Under the pieces are notes generated by a model. It did no database searches. It worked only from the letters and a program-made list of their open reading frames with translations, and had not been told where the DNA came from. The position numbers were made by a program, and so were the translations under genes. DNA of 64,000 nucleotides from DATBLE01 sp963734065 (GTDB lineage: Bacteria; Actinomycetota; Thermoleophilia; Gaiellales; Gaiellaceae). Shown one piece after another: positions 8,312-16,345 of the stretch (position 1 is the first letter of the stretch; each line of letters starts with the position of its first letter). The stretch covers positions 248,001 through 312,000 of the forward strand of contig CAVTFN010000004.1 of NCBI GenBank assembly GCA_963734065.1. The letters run 5' to 3'.

Positions 8312-8898
8312 GGCAGTAGCGATCGCGGCGTCGGACGAAGCCGCAGCGTCTCGGTGCCGGCCGGCAGGTCGCCAGGCGGTTCGGACGCCCGGAGGGCGAC
8401 GACGACGTCGACGTCCTCGCGTACCGGGAGCGCTGGAAACTCGTTTCGGCCGTGCTCGGTGACGAACGTCGCGAGCAGGTCGCCGTCCACAGCAGTCCCC
8501 GCGGGCGAGATCGTCACCGTGAGCAGCCCCTCGCGCTCCGGGGCGCCGACGGACGGTCGGCGACCCGGGTCCTGCTCTATACGCAGGCCCTCGTCGGCAG
8601 GTCGGAGGAGCAGCACGTTGTCGACGTCGACCATCGTCGCGTTCGCGGCAGCGCTGTGCTCCTTCCAGACCGGGCCAGAATAGAAGGCTTGCAGCGCCGG
8701 CGCCCGGGTCGCCAGGTCCTCGAAGCCGCGGAGCCAGACGAACTGGTCGGGGTCGTCGAGGTCTCGAAAGGTGCCGAGAATGGCCATCCCGAGCGCCTCC
8801 TGCGACTCGATGAGCTCTCGGTCGAACAGCTCGACCAGCGTCTCGCGGGCGCCCGGCTTCAACGTGTACCGGCGAAGCTCGACGACGCCGATCGTCAC
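8308..8898 (-). CDS. NIPSNAP/Dabb-like family protein
   Basis: A 196-residue protein whose first 105 residues match the NIPSNAP/dimeric alpha-beta barrel style (VVELRRYTLKPGARETLVELF, GTFRDLDDPDQFVWLRGFED). The second half appears to be a related or degenerate repeat of the fold. The family occurs in small-molecule binding proteins and some oxygenases; no active site can be named. The GTG start overlaps the stop of the upstream methyltransferase gene, indicating coupling. Confidence 0.72.
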   Translation of the reverse strand: MTIGVVELRRYTLKPGARETLVELFDRELIESQEALGMAILGTFRDLDDPDQFVWLRGFEDLATRAPALQAFYSGPVWKEHSAAANATMVDVDNVLLLRPADEGLRIEQDPGRRPSVGAPEREGLLTVTISPAGTAVDGDLLATFVTEHGRNEFPALPVREDVDVVVALRASEPPGDLPAGTETLRLRPTPRSLLP

Positions 8899-9482
8899 GG
8901 TCGCCGCGCGCGGACGAGCGCATCGACCGCGTCCCGCTCGCCCTCGACCGGCCTGATCACGCGCTCCGCCTTCTCGACATCGAGCCCCTCGAGGTCTGCC
9001 GCAAGGTCCTCCGCCGTGAAGAGAACGCAGGGGTCCTGCGGCCCGCCCGTGCCCTCGGCGATGTTCGCCGAGTGGTGTCCGACGACGAGGATCGTGCCGC
9101 CGCCGGCGAGCGCCGCAGCGGCGCGGCGAATGATCGGACGGCGCTCCTCCGCAGGCAGGTGGAGATAGAGCACCACGATCAGATCGAACGCGTGCGCCGG
9201 CGGCTCCCAATCCACGAGGTCGGCGACGAGCCACTCGACCGCGACGCCGCGGTCGCCGGCCAGCCGCCGGGCGTTGTCGATCGCGACATCGGAGAAGTCG
9301 ACGCCGGTCACCTGCCAGCCCTGGCCGGCGAGCCAGACCGCGTTCCGACCGGCGCCACAGGCGAGGTCGAGCGCGCGGCCCGGCGCGAGCCCGTCGACCT
9401 CGGCGACGAGAAAGCGGTTCGGGTCGACCCCGAACAGCTGGCCCGACTCGCCGTGCCTGCGGTTCCAGTCCTCGCGCTCCAC
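8895..9482 (-). CDS. Class I SAM-dependent methyltransferase (TehB/thiopurine-type)
   Basis: A 195-residue methyltransferase beginning EDWNRRHGESGQLFG, a start typical of TehB-like and thiol/thiopurine methyltransferase-like proteins. Motif I is ALDLACGAGRNAVWLA (about residues 38-53), followed by VTGVDFSDVAI and WLVADLVDW. It may methylate a small thiol, metalloid or xenobiotic; the substrate is not determined. It overlaps the downstream NIPSNAP-like gene by four bases and is divergent from the membrane protein gene at 9497, with only 14 bases between starts. Confidence 0.85.
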   Translation of the reverse strand: MEREDWNRRHGESGQLFGVDPNRFLVAEVDGLAPGRALDLACGAGRNAVWLAGQGWQVTGVDFSDVAIDNARRLAGDRGVAVEWLVADLVDWEPPAHAFDLIVVLYLHLPAEERRPIIRRAAAALAGGGTILVVGHHSANIAEGTGGPQDPCVLFTAEDLAADLEGLDVEKAERVIRPVEGERDAVDALVRARRP

Positions 9483-9496
9483 GCCTCTCTATTGTC

Positions 9497-9967
9497 ATGC
9501 ACGTGCCGCACTGGCTGGAGATCACGCTCGTCGCCCTGCACGTCCTCGGCGCCACCGTCTGGGTCGGGGGGACGATCGCGCTCACGTTCATCGCGGTCCC
9601 GGCCATCCGGACGCTGACGGGCGAGGCCCGGGCGACGACGATGCGGAACCTGGGTGAGCGCTGGCGCCCGATCGGCTGGAGCGCCCTCCTGGTGATGGTC
9701 CTGACCGGGGCGCCGCTGGCGTCGCACGTCCTGCCGGACAGCGGCGCCGAAGCCAAGGCCGTCTTCGCCGTGAAGATGGCGCTGTTCGCGGCGCTGATCG
9801 TCTTCGCGTACCTCCACGACTTCGTGCTCGGGCCCCGGGTGGCCCGCGAGATCCGCGAGGGCAGGCCGCCGGTCTCGAGGCCGCGGCTGCTGCTGGTGGG
9901 TTGGACCTCGTTTACGCTTACCCTGTCGCTTCCCATCCTGGGAGTCGTCCTTGCCGAGATCGTCTAG
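9497..9967 (+). CDS. CopD/DUF2269-like integral membrane protein
   Basis: A 156-residue protein with four predicted membrane helices. Conserved-looking features are LHVLGATVWVGGTIALTF near the N terminus and HDFVLGPRVAREI before the last helix, as in CopD-like and DUF2269 proteins, whose helix-borne His residues can bind heme or copper. The function is unknown. Its stop abuts the start of the class II aldolase gene (ATG at 9968). Confidence 0.7.
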   Translation: MHVPHWLEITLVALHVLGATVWVGGTIALTFIAVPAIRTLTGEARATTMRNLGERWRPIGWSALLVMVLTGAPLASHVLPDSGAEAKAVFAVKMALFAALIVFAYLHDFVLGPRVAREIREGRPPVSRPRLLLVGWTSFTLTLSLPILGVVLAEIV

Positions 9968-11083
9968 ATGAGCGCACCCAGCCACGCGACCACACCGTCC
10001 GACGACACCGGAGCCGCCGAGGCGTCCTTCGCGGTCGTCGGCTCCGCGAAGAAACCCGACCTCGCGCGGTTCGTCGACCTCCTCCGTGCCGCGCTCGGCC
10101 GGGCGCACGTCGGCGAGGCGCCCGCCGCCGACGAGGCCGACCTGGTGATCAACGTGGTCGACGAGGACGACGCGAAGCCGTTCCGGCGCAAGTCGCGCGG
10201 CACGTTCGTCGTCGGCCTGTACGAGCGTGACAGCCACTCGCTGCCCGAGGACTACCCGATGCTGGTGCGTGCGCTCGCGAACATCGCGCTCTGCTACGTC
10301 CCGGGCGAGGGCGCCTGGTTCACGACCATGGAGCGAGGCCACTACGGCGACACCGCCGAGCAGGGCGAGCAGGCGCTTGCCGAGGCCGTCGTCCAGCGGC
10401 TCCTGCCGCTCGCCCGGTCGAAGCTCGTGATCGACAACGAGTTCGTCACCGACCTCGAGCCGGAGCTCTGGGAGGGCGACGAGGTGACCGAGGAGATCAT
10501 CGCCGCCGGCGCGCGCCTCGGCGACCTCGACCTCCTGCCCTCGCCGTTCCCGATCGAGGACCTGCTCAACGAGCGCGAGCTCCGCCACGTCAAGCGTCTG
10601 TACGGGATCGGCGGCCTCTCGTACGGCAATCTCTCGGAGCGAAAAGACGCCCGGCGCTTCTGGATGAGCGCAAGCGGCGTCGACAAGTCCGCGCTCGAGA
10701 CCCCCGGCCGCGACATCCTGCTCGTCTCCGGCTACGACCACGAGAACGGCCGGATCGTGCTCAGCGTGCCGCCGAACGTCGAGCCGCGGCGGGTCTCGGT
10801 GGACGCGATCGAGCACTGGATGATCTACCAGGCTCATCCGGGCGTCGGCGCGATCCTGCACGTCCACGCATGGATGAAGGACATCGCCGCGACCGACGTG
10901 AACTACCCGTGCGGCACCGAGGAGCTCGCGGTGAGCGTCGCCGAGCTGCTCGCCGCCGAGCCGAACCCGAACGAGGCGGTGATCGGCCTGCGCAACCACG
11001 GCATCACCGTCACCGGGCCGAGCCTGATGAAGATCCTCGACCGGATCGAGCCGGACATCCTCCGGCAGATTCCGATGCTCTGA
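9968..11083 (+). CDS. Class II aldolase/adducin domain protein with an extra N-terminal domain
   Basis: A 371-residue protein. The C-terminal part (about residues 205-360) is a class II aldolase/adducin domain with GGLSYGNLSER, MSASGVDKS, the zinc-binding HVHAWM and a later LRNHGITVTG. The N-terminal 180 residues are a separate, mostly alpha/beta region (SFAVVGSAKKPDLARFVDLL, GTFVVGLYERD) that I do not recognise. Known single-domain relatives cleave phosphorylated sugars such as fuculose-1-phosphate or act as dehydratases. The substrate is unknown. Confidence 0.8.
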   Translation: MSAPSHATTPSDDTGAAEASFAVVGSAKKPDLARFVDLLRAALGRAHVGEAPAADEADLVINVVDEDDAKPFRRKSRGTFVVGLYERDSHSLPEDYPMLVRALANIALCYVPGEGAWFTTMERGHYGDTAEQGEQALAEAVVQRLLPLARSKLVIDNEFVTDLEPELWEGDEVTEEIIAAGARLGDLDLLPSPFPIEDLLNERELRHVKRLYGIGGLSYGNLSERKDARRFWMSASGVDKSALETPGRDILLVSGYDHENGRIVLSVPPNVEPRRVSVDAIEHWMIYQAHPGVGAILHVHAWMKDIAATDVNYPCGTEELAVSVAELLAAEPNPNEAVIGLRNHGITVTGPSLMKILDRIEPDILRQIPML

Positions 11084-11094
11084 GGCAGGCGGCG

Positions 11095-11469
11095 ATGGAC
11101 TGGAAGCTCGAGCTCGTCGCGATCCCGGTCTCGGACGTCGACCGTGCGAAGGACTTCTACGTCGAGAAGGTCGGGTTCCACGCCGACCACGACCACCGGG
11201 TCTCGGACGAGCTCCGGTTCGTCCAGCTGACGCCGCCCGGCTCGGCGTGCTCGATCGCGTTCGGCACCGGGGTCGTCGACACGACGCCCGGGTCGGTGAA
11301 GGGCCTGCAGCTGGTCGTGCCCGACGCCGACGCCGCCCGCGCCGAGCTGCTCGAGCGCGGAGTCGAGGTCGGCGAGGTCCAGGAGCTCGACTGGGGCCGG
11401 TTCGTGTTCTTCGAGGATCCTGACGGCAACGCCTGGTCGGTCCAGGAGCTGCCGCCGCGCCCGAGCTAG
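11095..11469 (+). CDS. VOC family (glyoxalase/bleomycin-resistance-like) protein
   Basis: A 124-residue single-domain vicinal-oxygen-chelate protein: VAIPVSDVDRAKDFYVEKVGF at the N terminus and FFEDPDGNAWSVQEL at the C terminus, which carries the usual metal-ligand Glu. The fold is used by glyoxalases, extradiol dioxygenases and resistance proteins; this length fits a dimeric general member. It is 11 bases behind the aldolase gene and probably in the same operon. Confidence 0.87.
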   Translation: MDWKLELVAIPVSDVDRAKDFYVEKVGFHADHDHRVSDELRFVQLTPPGSACSIAFGTGVVDTTPGSVKGLQLVVPDADAARAELLERGVEVGEVQELDWGRFVFFEDPDGNAWSVQELPPRPS

Positions 11470-11516
11470 GCCCGGTCGAGCCGCGCGGACCGACGCCGCG
11501 AGGCGAGGGCCGCAGG

Positions 11517-11765
11517 CTAGTTGAAATGCGGAAACGTGGAGACCTCGGCCCACCAGTTGCTGCCGTAGAGAGGGCTGAAGAGCTCCCTGGCGACGCCGAA
11601 GGCGTGCGGCGTCGTCGGCGCGTCGATGACGAAGCCGTGGGCGGTCTCGTCGGGATGCTGGGTGATGCTGCGGGCGCCGACATGCTCGGCGGCCGCGGCG
11701 ACGTCCGACCATGACGCAGGCTCGATCCCCTCGTGAGGTCCGCCGCGCACGCTGAACAGGCTCAT
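11517..11765 (-). CDS. Small hypothetical protein
   Basis: An 82-residue protein with an N-terminal MSLFSVRGGPHEGIEP, a His-rich middle (ITQHPDETAHGF) and an aromatic C terminus (LYGSNWWAEVSTFPHFN). No family is recognised and no signal peptide is present. The ATG at 11765 is 17 bases downstream of the CBS-like gene on the same strand, so it is probably co-transcribed. The call rests on codon usage and context only. Confidence 0.45.
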   Translation of the reverse strand: MSLFSVRGGPHEGIEPASWSDVAAAAEHVGARSITQHPDETAHGFVIDAPTTPHAFGVARELFSPLYGSNWWAEVSTFPHFN

Positions 11766-11782
11766 CTCCGAAGGCGCCTCGT

Positions 11783-12187
11783 CTAGCCGTCGACCGTGCC
11801 GCTGCCTGGCACTCCGCAGAACCGGGTGCCGGACTCGTTCAGGCAAAGCAGGCCGAGCAACGTCGCGTCGTCGCCCAGAACCACGATCCTGCGGTGCGGG
11901 CTGGCCGCCGCTCGGACAAGGGCGGTGGCGGCGGGTTCGTCGGGGCCGATCGTGTCGGGCTCCGGCTCGGCGAAATCGAGCGCACGCTGCTCGGGCGCGG
12001 CCTCGTGCGGGATGTCCGTGATCGCGCCGGCGAACATTGAGCCGTCGGCGAGGAGCACCATCTGAACGCTCGGGTTCTCGAGCATCGCCCGAACCTCGGA
12101 GACCGGAGCGTCGACCGGGAGCGTCTTCGGATTGCGGAGCATCAGATCGGCGGCCACCTGACCTTCACCCGCTGACGAGGCTCCCAT
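11783..12187 (-). CDS. CBS-domain-like protein
   Basis: A 134-residue protein with two short CBS-like repeats: LMLRNPKTLPVDAPVSEVRAM followed by VQMVLLADGSMFAGAITD, and ATALVRAAASPHRRIVVLGD followed by TLLGLLCLN. Such pairs bind adenosyl ligands and act as sensors. The C terminus ends RFCGVPG. The start is uncertain: ATG 12187 is used, but ATG 12142 at MLRNPKT is possible. It is divergent from the ferritin-like gene. Confidence 0.65.
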   Translation of the reverse strand: MGASSAGEGQVAADLMLRNPKTLPVDAPVSEVRAMLENPSVQMVLLADGSMFAGAITDIPHEAAPEQRALDFAEPEPDTIGPDEPAATALVRAAASPHRRIVVLGDDATLLGLLCLNESGTRFCGVPGSGTVDG

Positions 12188-12334
12188 TGCTGGTTGGTTG
12201 CACGCCACTAGGCACCTCGGCAAGTCATATGCAACTGAACAGCCCTTCTGTGGATCAAACGGATATGCTGCTCGGCCTGGCGTCGAACAACGCCTTGGTA
12301 ATGCTATGGCACTCGACCGAGGAGCGCGTGAATC
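12188..12334. other. Intergenic region between CBS-like gene and molybdate operon
   Basis: A 147-base divergent spacer of lower GC content than its surroundings (for example AAGTCATATGCAACTGAA near 12221-12238). It should hold the promoters for both directions. I see no convincing ModE palindrome or molybdenum-cofactor riboswitch in it. The only clear signal is the Shine-Dalgarno GGAG at 12321-12324 before the GTG at 12335. Confidence 0.3.
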
Positions 12335-12940
12335 GTGACAGCACGTTGGAGCAGGGATCAGCTCTTGCGCCGTGGCGCTTTCGGCGGAGGCGCACTGGTT
12401 CTGTCGTCGTCGGCGGTCGCGGCGCTCGCAGGGCGCGCGTCGGCCGCGACCCCTCCGGACACCGATCTGGCGTACCTCCGGCTGCTGATCGGCGCGGAGC
12501 TGCTCGCCGCCGACTTCCAGGCGCAGGCCCTGGCGAGCGGCAAGCTCGGCCGGCCGGCGACCGCCGCCGTCAAGAAGATGGCCGCGGACGAGCAGGCGCA
12601 CTACGAGGGGCTCGCACAACTCCTCACGGCCGCGGGCCAGGTGCCGGCAACCGCGGACGACATCGACTTCGTGTACCCCAGGGGCAGCTTCGCCTCGTCC
12701 GCATCGACCCTGAAGCTGGCCGCCCAGATCGAGGCGCTCGTGCTCGGGACGTATCTCGGCGCGATCGAGAACGTCCAGACGCCGGAGCTGCGGCTGCCGA
12801 TCGGGCAGATCGCGGCCAACGAGGCGCAGCACGTGGGCGCCCTCGCCGCCCTTGCGGGCCGGGCCGCGATCGGCAGGGCGTTCGCCCCGTCCCTGGCGAT
12901 CGACGCAGCCTCGGCTGCGCTCGACCGGTTCGAGAGCTGA
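12335..12940 (+). CDS. Tat-exported ferritin-like domain protein
   Basis: A 201-residue protein with a twin-arginine-type leader (LLRRGAFGGGALVLSSS, cleavage probable near ASA at about residue 37). The mature part is a ferritin_2-like four-helix bundle with DEQAHYEGLAQ and NEAQHVGALAA, two helix positions carrying Glu and His that could bind metal. Its role is unknown. The start at the GTG is supported by GGAG ten bases upstream. It is separated by only four bases from the HTH-Mop regulator, placing it at the head of the molybdate operon. Confidence 0.75.
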   Translation: MTARWSRDQLLRRGAFGGGALVLSSSAVAALAGRASAATPPDTDLAYLRLLIGAELLAADFQAQALASGKLGRPATAAVKKMAADEQAHYEGLAQLLTAAGQVPATADDIDFVYPRGSFASSASTLKLAAQIEALVLGTYLGAIENVQTPELRLPIGQIAANEAQHVGALAALAGRAAIGRAFAPSLAIDAASAALDRFES

Positions 12941-12944
12941 CGCC

Positions 12945-13322
12945 GTGCCGAAGCAGCTCTACACGGCAAGCGAGGCTGCAGCCGCTCTCGGGATCAGCCT
13001 CGACACCCTCCGTCGGTGGGACAAGGCCGGGCGGATCCGGGTCGAGCGCGATGCGAGCAACCGCAGGGTGGTGGCGGCGACAGAGATCGACCGGCTGCGC
13101 GGCGACGGCGAGGGTGCGCACATCAGCGCCCGCAACCGCTTCCACGCGATCGTGACCGACCTGAAGACCGACGGCCTGATGGCCCAGGTCGAGATGGTCG
13201 TCAGCGAGCCGGTGCGGCTGGTCGCGATCGTCACCCGTGACGCCGTCGAGGAGCTCGGTCTCAAGAAGGGCATGGCCGCGACCGCGATCGTCAAGTCCAC
13301 CAACGTCATCATCCAGAGCTAG
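12945..13322 (+). CDS. HTH (MerR/excisionase-type) regulator with C-terminal Mop molybdate-binding domain
   Basis: A 125-residue protein. Residues 4-50 form a MerR-like helix-turn-helix (LYTASEAAAALGISLDTLRRWDKAGRI) and residues 57-125 form a Mop/TOBE domain (RNRFHAIVTDLKTDGLMAQVEM, ending AIVKSTNVII). It probably senses molybdate or tungstate and controls the adjacent transporter, a compact alternative to ModE. The GTG start lies four bases after the ferritin-like stop. The gene precedes modA by 17 bases. Confidence 0.88.
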   Translation: MPKQLYTASEAAAALGISLDTLRRWDKAGRIRVERDASNRRVVAATEIDRLRGDGEGAHISARNRFHAIVTDLKTDGLMAQVEMVVSEPVRLVAIVTRDAVEELGLKKGMAATAIVKSTNVIIQS

Positions 13323-13339
13323 CGAAAGGGGTTCTCTCC

Positions 13340-14119
13340 GTGCCCCGTCCGAGCCACCGTCTCCTCCTCTCCGCCGTCGTCGCAGCGTTGGCCCTCGCGC
13401 TCGCCATCGTCGCCGGTCAGGCAGCGGCGAGGCCGAACGGCCAGCTCACGGTGTACGCCGCCGCCTCGCTGACCGACGTCTTCCCGAAGATCGACGCGGC
13501 GCAGAGGTACCAGTTCGGCGGCTCGAACACGCTGGCCGCCCAGATCACCCAGGGCGCGCCCGCCGACGTCTTCGCCTCCGCGAACATGACGCTGCCGAGC
13601 CAGCTCTATTCGAAGGGCCTGTGCTCGAAGCCGGTCGTCTTCACCCGGAACACGCTCGTCGTCGTGGTGCCGAAGTCGAACCCCAGGAACGTCCGCAGCG
13701 TCTACGACCTCACCAGGCCCGGGCTGAAGCTCGTCGTCGCCGGCGCCGGCGTGCCGGTCGGCAGCTACACGCTGCAGATCCTCAAGAACATGAGCCTGTC
13801 CGGCTCCGTGCTGAAAAACGTCGTCAGCCAGGAGACCGACGTGCGCGAGGTGCTCGCGAAGGTCGCGCTGGGCGAGGCCGACGCCGGGTTCGTCTACTCG
13901 ACCGACGCCAAGACGGTCGCCGACAAGGTGAACGTGATCAAGGTGCCTGCCTGGGCCCAGCCGAAGGTGCAGTACGGGATCTGTGTCGTCTCCAGGAGCG
14001 GCAACAAGACCGACGCCCAGACCTTCGTCACCAAGGTCCTGAGCAAGGCGGGTCAGGCGCGGATGCTCGCCTACGGCTTCCTCCCACGCGTGAAGCCTGC
14101 GCCGGCGAAGAAGAAGTAG
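13340..14119 (+). CDS. modA: Molybdate ABC transporter substrate-binding protein
   Basis: A 259-residue secreted binding protein with a signal peptide (about residues 1-31, ending QAAA). The mature start TVYAAASLTDVFPKID and the oxyanion-pocket region YQFGGSNTLAAQITQGAPADVF match ModA. The later FVYSTDAKTVADK and LSKAGQARMLAYGF are also family-typical. The GTG is preceded by AAAGGGG. It hands molybdate or tungstate to the ModB/ModC pair downstream. Confidence 0.93.
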   Translation: MPRPSHRLLLSAVVAALALALAIVAGQAAARPNGQLTVYAAASLTDVFPKIDAAQRYQFGGSNTLAAQITQGAPADVFASANMTLPSQLYSKGLCSKPVVFTRNTLVVVVPKSNPRNVRSVYDLTRPGLKLVVAGAGVPVGSYTLQILKNMSLSGSVLKNVVSQETDVREVLAKVALGEADAGFVYSTDAKTVADKVNVIKVPAWAQPKVQYGICVVSRSGNKTDAQTFVTKVLSKAGQARMLAYGFLPRVKPAPAKKK

Positions 14120-14123
14120 CTCG

Positions 14124-14954
14124 TTGAAGCGAGGGCTTCTCGCCGGCCTGTTCGTCGCGATCGCGGTCGTGACGCTCGCGTTCCTGGCGCTGCCGATCGT
14201 TGCGATCTTCGCCCACACGACGCCGGGGCACCTGCTCGACCAGCTCTCGAACCCGGTCGTCCGTGACGCGTTCGTCGTCAGCCTGAAGACGAGCGCGATC
14301 GCGCAGGCGCTGATCGTCCTGTTCGGGACACCGACCGCGTACCTGCTGGCGACACGGCGGTTCCCGGGCCACGCGGTCGCGGTCACGCTCGTCGAGCTTC
14401 CGCTCGTCCTGCCGCCTGCCGTCGCCGGCATCGGGCTGCTTGCGGCGTTCGGCCGGCTCGGGCTCCTCGGCTCGACATTCGATGCCCTCGGGATCACGCT
14501 GCCCTTCACCCAGACGGCCGTGACGATCGCGGTCGCCTACGTCGCCAGCCCCCTGTACGTCCGTCAGGCGATCGCCGCCTTCGAGGCGACCGACCCGAAC
14601 CTGACCGCCGCCTCGCGCACGCTCGGGATCGGCCCGACGCGCACCTTCTTCCGCGTCGCGCTGCCGCTGGCCCGCGGCGGCCTGATTGCGGGGCTCGCGC
14701 TCTCGTTCGCGCGCGGCCTCGGCGAGTTCGGCGCCACGATCATGTTCGCCGGCAGCCTCCAGCGGGTCACCCAGACGCTGCCGCTCGCGATCTACGCCGA
14801 GTTCGACCGGAACTTCGACGCCACGCTCGCGATGTCGGGCGTGCTCGTCCTGTTCAGCATCGTCCTGCTCCTCGGCCTCAGAATCGGACTGACATGGCAC
14901 CGCTCACCCTCGAAGAGATCGTCGTACCTCTTCGGTCCTTCAGTCTCGGGCTGA
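14124..14954 (+). CDS. modB: Molybdate ABC transporter permease
   Basis: A 276-residue membrane protein with about six helices and the ABC permease cytoplasmic loop (AASRTLGIGPTRTFFRVALP, about residues 166-185) that contacts the ATPase. It begins at a TTG four bases after modA. Its last 61 bases overlap the start of modC, a longer overlap than is usual, and the tail after the last helix is short and basic. Confidence 0.92.
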   Translation: MKRGLLAGLFVAIAVVTLAFLALPIVAIFAHTTPGHLLDQLSNPVVRDAFVVSLKTSAIAQALIVLFGTPTAYLLATRRFPGHAVAVTLVELPLVLPPAVAGIGLLAAFGRLGLLGSTFDALGITLPFTQTAVTIAVAYVASPLYVRQAIAAFEATDPNLTAASRTLGIGPTRTFFRVALPLARGGLIAGLALSFARGLGEFGATIMFAGSLQRVTQTLPLAIYAEFDRNFDATLAMSGVLVLFSIVLLLGLRIGLTWHRSPSKRSSYLFGPSVSG

Positions 14955-15961
14955 GCCTCGACGTCGACTCGACCATGGCCCTGGTCGGGCCGTCGGGTGC
15001 AGGGAAGACGACGGTCCTGCGCGCGATCGCGGGTCTCGTCACGCCGGCCTCGGGCCGCATCACGTCTCGCGGCGAGGTCTGGTTCGACGGAGCCGTCGAT
15101 ATCTCGCTCGCACCCGACCGGCGACGCGTCGGCCTCGTCTTCCAGGACTACGCGCTCTTCCCGCATCTGACCGTCCGCCAGAACATCGAATACGCCCGCC
15201 GCCACAAGGCGGACGAATACCTGGACCGGTTCTCGATCAGGCACCTGGAACGGGCCAGGCCGCCGGAGCTCTCCGGTGGGGAACGCCAGCGGGTCGCACT
15301 CGCGCGCGCGCTCGCGCGCGACCCGGACGTGCTGCTCCTCGACGAGCCCCTCTCGGCGCTGGACGCCCATACGAAGGCCGATGTCCGCTCCGAGCTCCAC
15401 GAGCTGCTCGCGGGGCTCGGCCTCCCGGTCCTGCTGGTCACGCACGACTTCGAGGACGCTGCCGCGCTCGCCGCGCGTGTCGGCGTGATCGTCGAGGGCC
15501 GGCTTCTCCAGACCGGCACGCCGGGAGAGCTCGTCGCCGACCCGAGCGATCCGTTCGTCGCCTCGTTCACCGGCGCCAACCTCCTCCACGGCTACGGAGA
15601 GCGCTCCGCCGGAGTCACCCGGGTCCGTCTCCTCGACGGAACCGTCGTCATGACCGCCGACGAGGCCGACGGCGACCTCGTGCTGGCCGTCTACCCCTGG
15701 GACATCACCGTTTCGACGGTCCCACCGAACGACTCGGCTATGAACCTGATCGACGCGCCCATCCGCGCGATCGCCGAGCTCGGCAACCGTGCCCGCGTCT
15801 CGATCGGGCCCGTGAGCGCCGAGATCACGACGGACTCCCTGCATCGCCTCGGACTCCAGGTCGGACAGCCCGTGTACGCGTCGTTCAAGGCGACGGGAAC
15901 CAGAGTAGTCGCCAACGGCCGCCGGACACCGTCAATCGACACCGAAGGGAGATCCGAATGA
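14894..15961 (+). CDS. modC: Molybdate ABC transporter ATP-binding protein
   Basis: A 355-residue ABC ATPase with Walker A GPSGAGKTT, Q-loop VFQDYALFPHLT, signature LSGGERQRVALARALA, Walker B VLLLDEPLSALD and switch His in VTHD. The C-terminal 70 residues form a TOBE domain (AELGNRARVSIG onward) of the type that binds or senses oxyanions in ModC and CysA. The ATG at 14894 gives the expected 35-residue lead before Walker A. Confidence 0.93.
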   Translation: MAPLTLEEIVVPLRSFSLGLSLDVDSTMALVGPSGAGKTTVLRAIAGLVTPASGRITSRGEVWFDGAVDISLAPDRRRVGLVFQDYALFPHLTVRQNIEYARRHKADEYLDRFSIRHLERARPPELSGGERQRVALARALARDPDVLLLDEPLSALDAHTKADVRSELHELLAGLGLPVLLVTHDFEDAAALAARVGVIVEGRLLQTGTPGELVADPSDPFVASFTGANLLHGYGERSAGVTRVRLLDGTVVMTADEADGDLVLAVYPWDITVSTVPPNDSAMNLIDAPIRAIAELGNRARVSIGPVSAEITTDSLHRLGLQVGQPVYASFKATGTRVVANGRRTPSIDTEGRSE

Positions 15962-16161
15962 AGCTCAGCACCCGCAACCAGCTGTCCGGAACCGTCACCG
16001 GCGTCAAGCTCGGCACGATCATGTCCGAGATCACCGTCGACATCGGCGGCCAGACCGTCGTCGCCGCGATCACACGCGGGAGCGCCGAGGAGCTCGGACT
16101 GGCAGAAGGGGACCGGGTCAGCGTGCTGATCAAGGCGACCGAGGTGATGCTGGGCAAGTAA
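15958..16161 (+). CDS. Molbindin (single Mop domain protein)
   Basis: A 67-residue protein consisting of one Mop domain (LSTRNQLSGTVTGVKLGTIM, ending DRVSVLIKATEVML). Homologous molbindins assemble into hexamers that bind molybdate or tungstate in the cytoplasm, acting as storage or buffering proteins. The ATG overlaps the modC stop (ATGA), so it is the last gene of the transporter operon. Confidence 0.93.
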   Translation: MKLSTRNQLSGTVTGVKLGTIMSEITVDIGGQTVVAAITRGSAEELGLAEGDRVSVLIKATEVMLGK

Positions 16162-16345
16162 GGCCGTTCCGGCTCATCCGGTCGGCGTCGCGGCTTCGTC
16201 CGGGCCCGGGGCCGCCCGGTCTCGGCGTCGCAGCTGCGATCCCGGGCGCCAGCAGCCTCGGCTGCAGTCGACGTTTGTTCTTGGGCATTGCCGACGCGTT
16301 CGATCGCGTCTAAAGGTGTTCGTCCCTGTTGGCGTCTAACTCCAC
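16162..16345. other. Intergenic region after the molybdate operon
   Basis: A 184-base spacer. Positions around 16220-16265 are rich in complementary GC (GTCTCGGCGTCGCAGCTGCG and the later CAGCAGCCTCGGCTGCAG), which could form a transcription terminator hairpin without a clear U-tract. The end of the region should carry the promoter of the sigma factor gene; no convincing boxes are evident. Confidence 0.3.
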
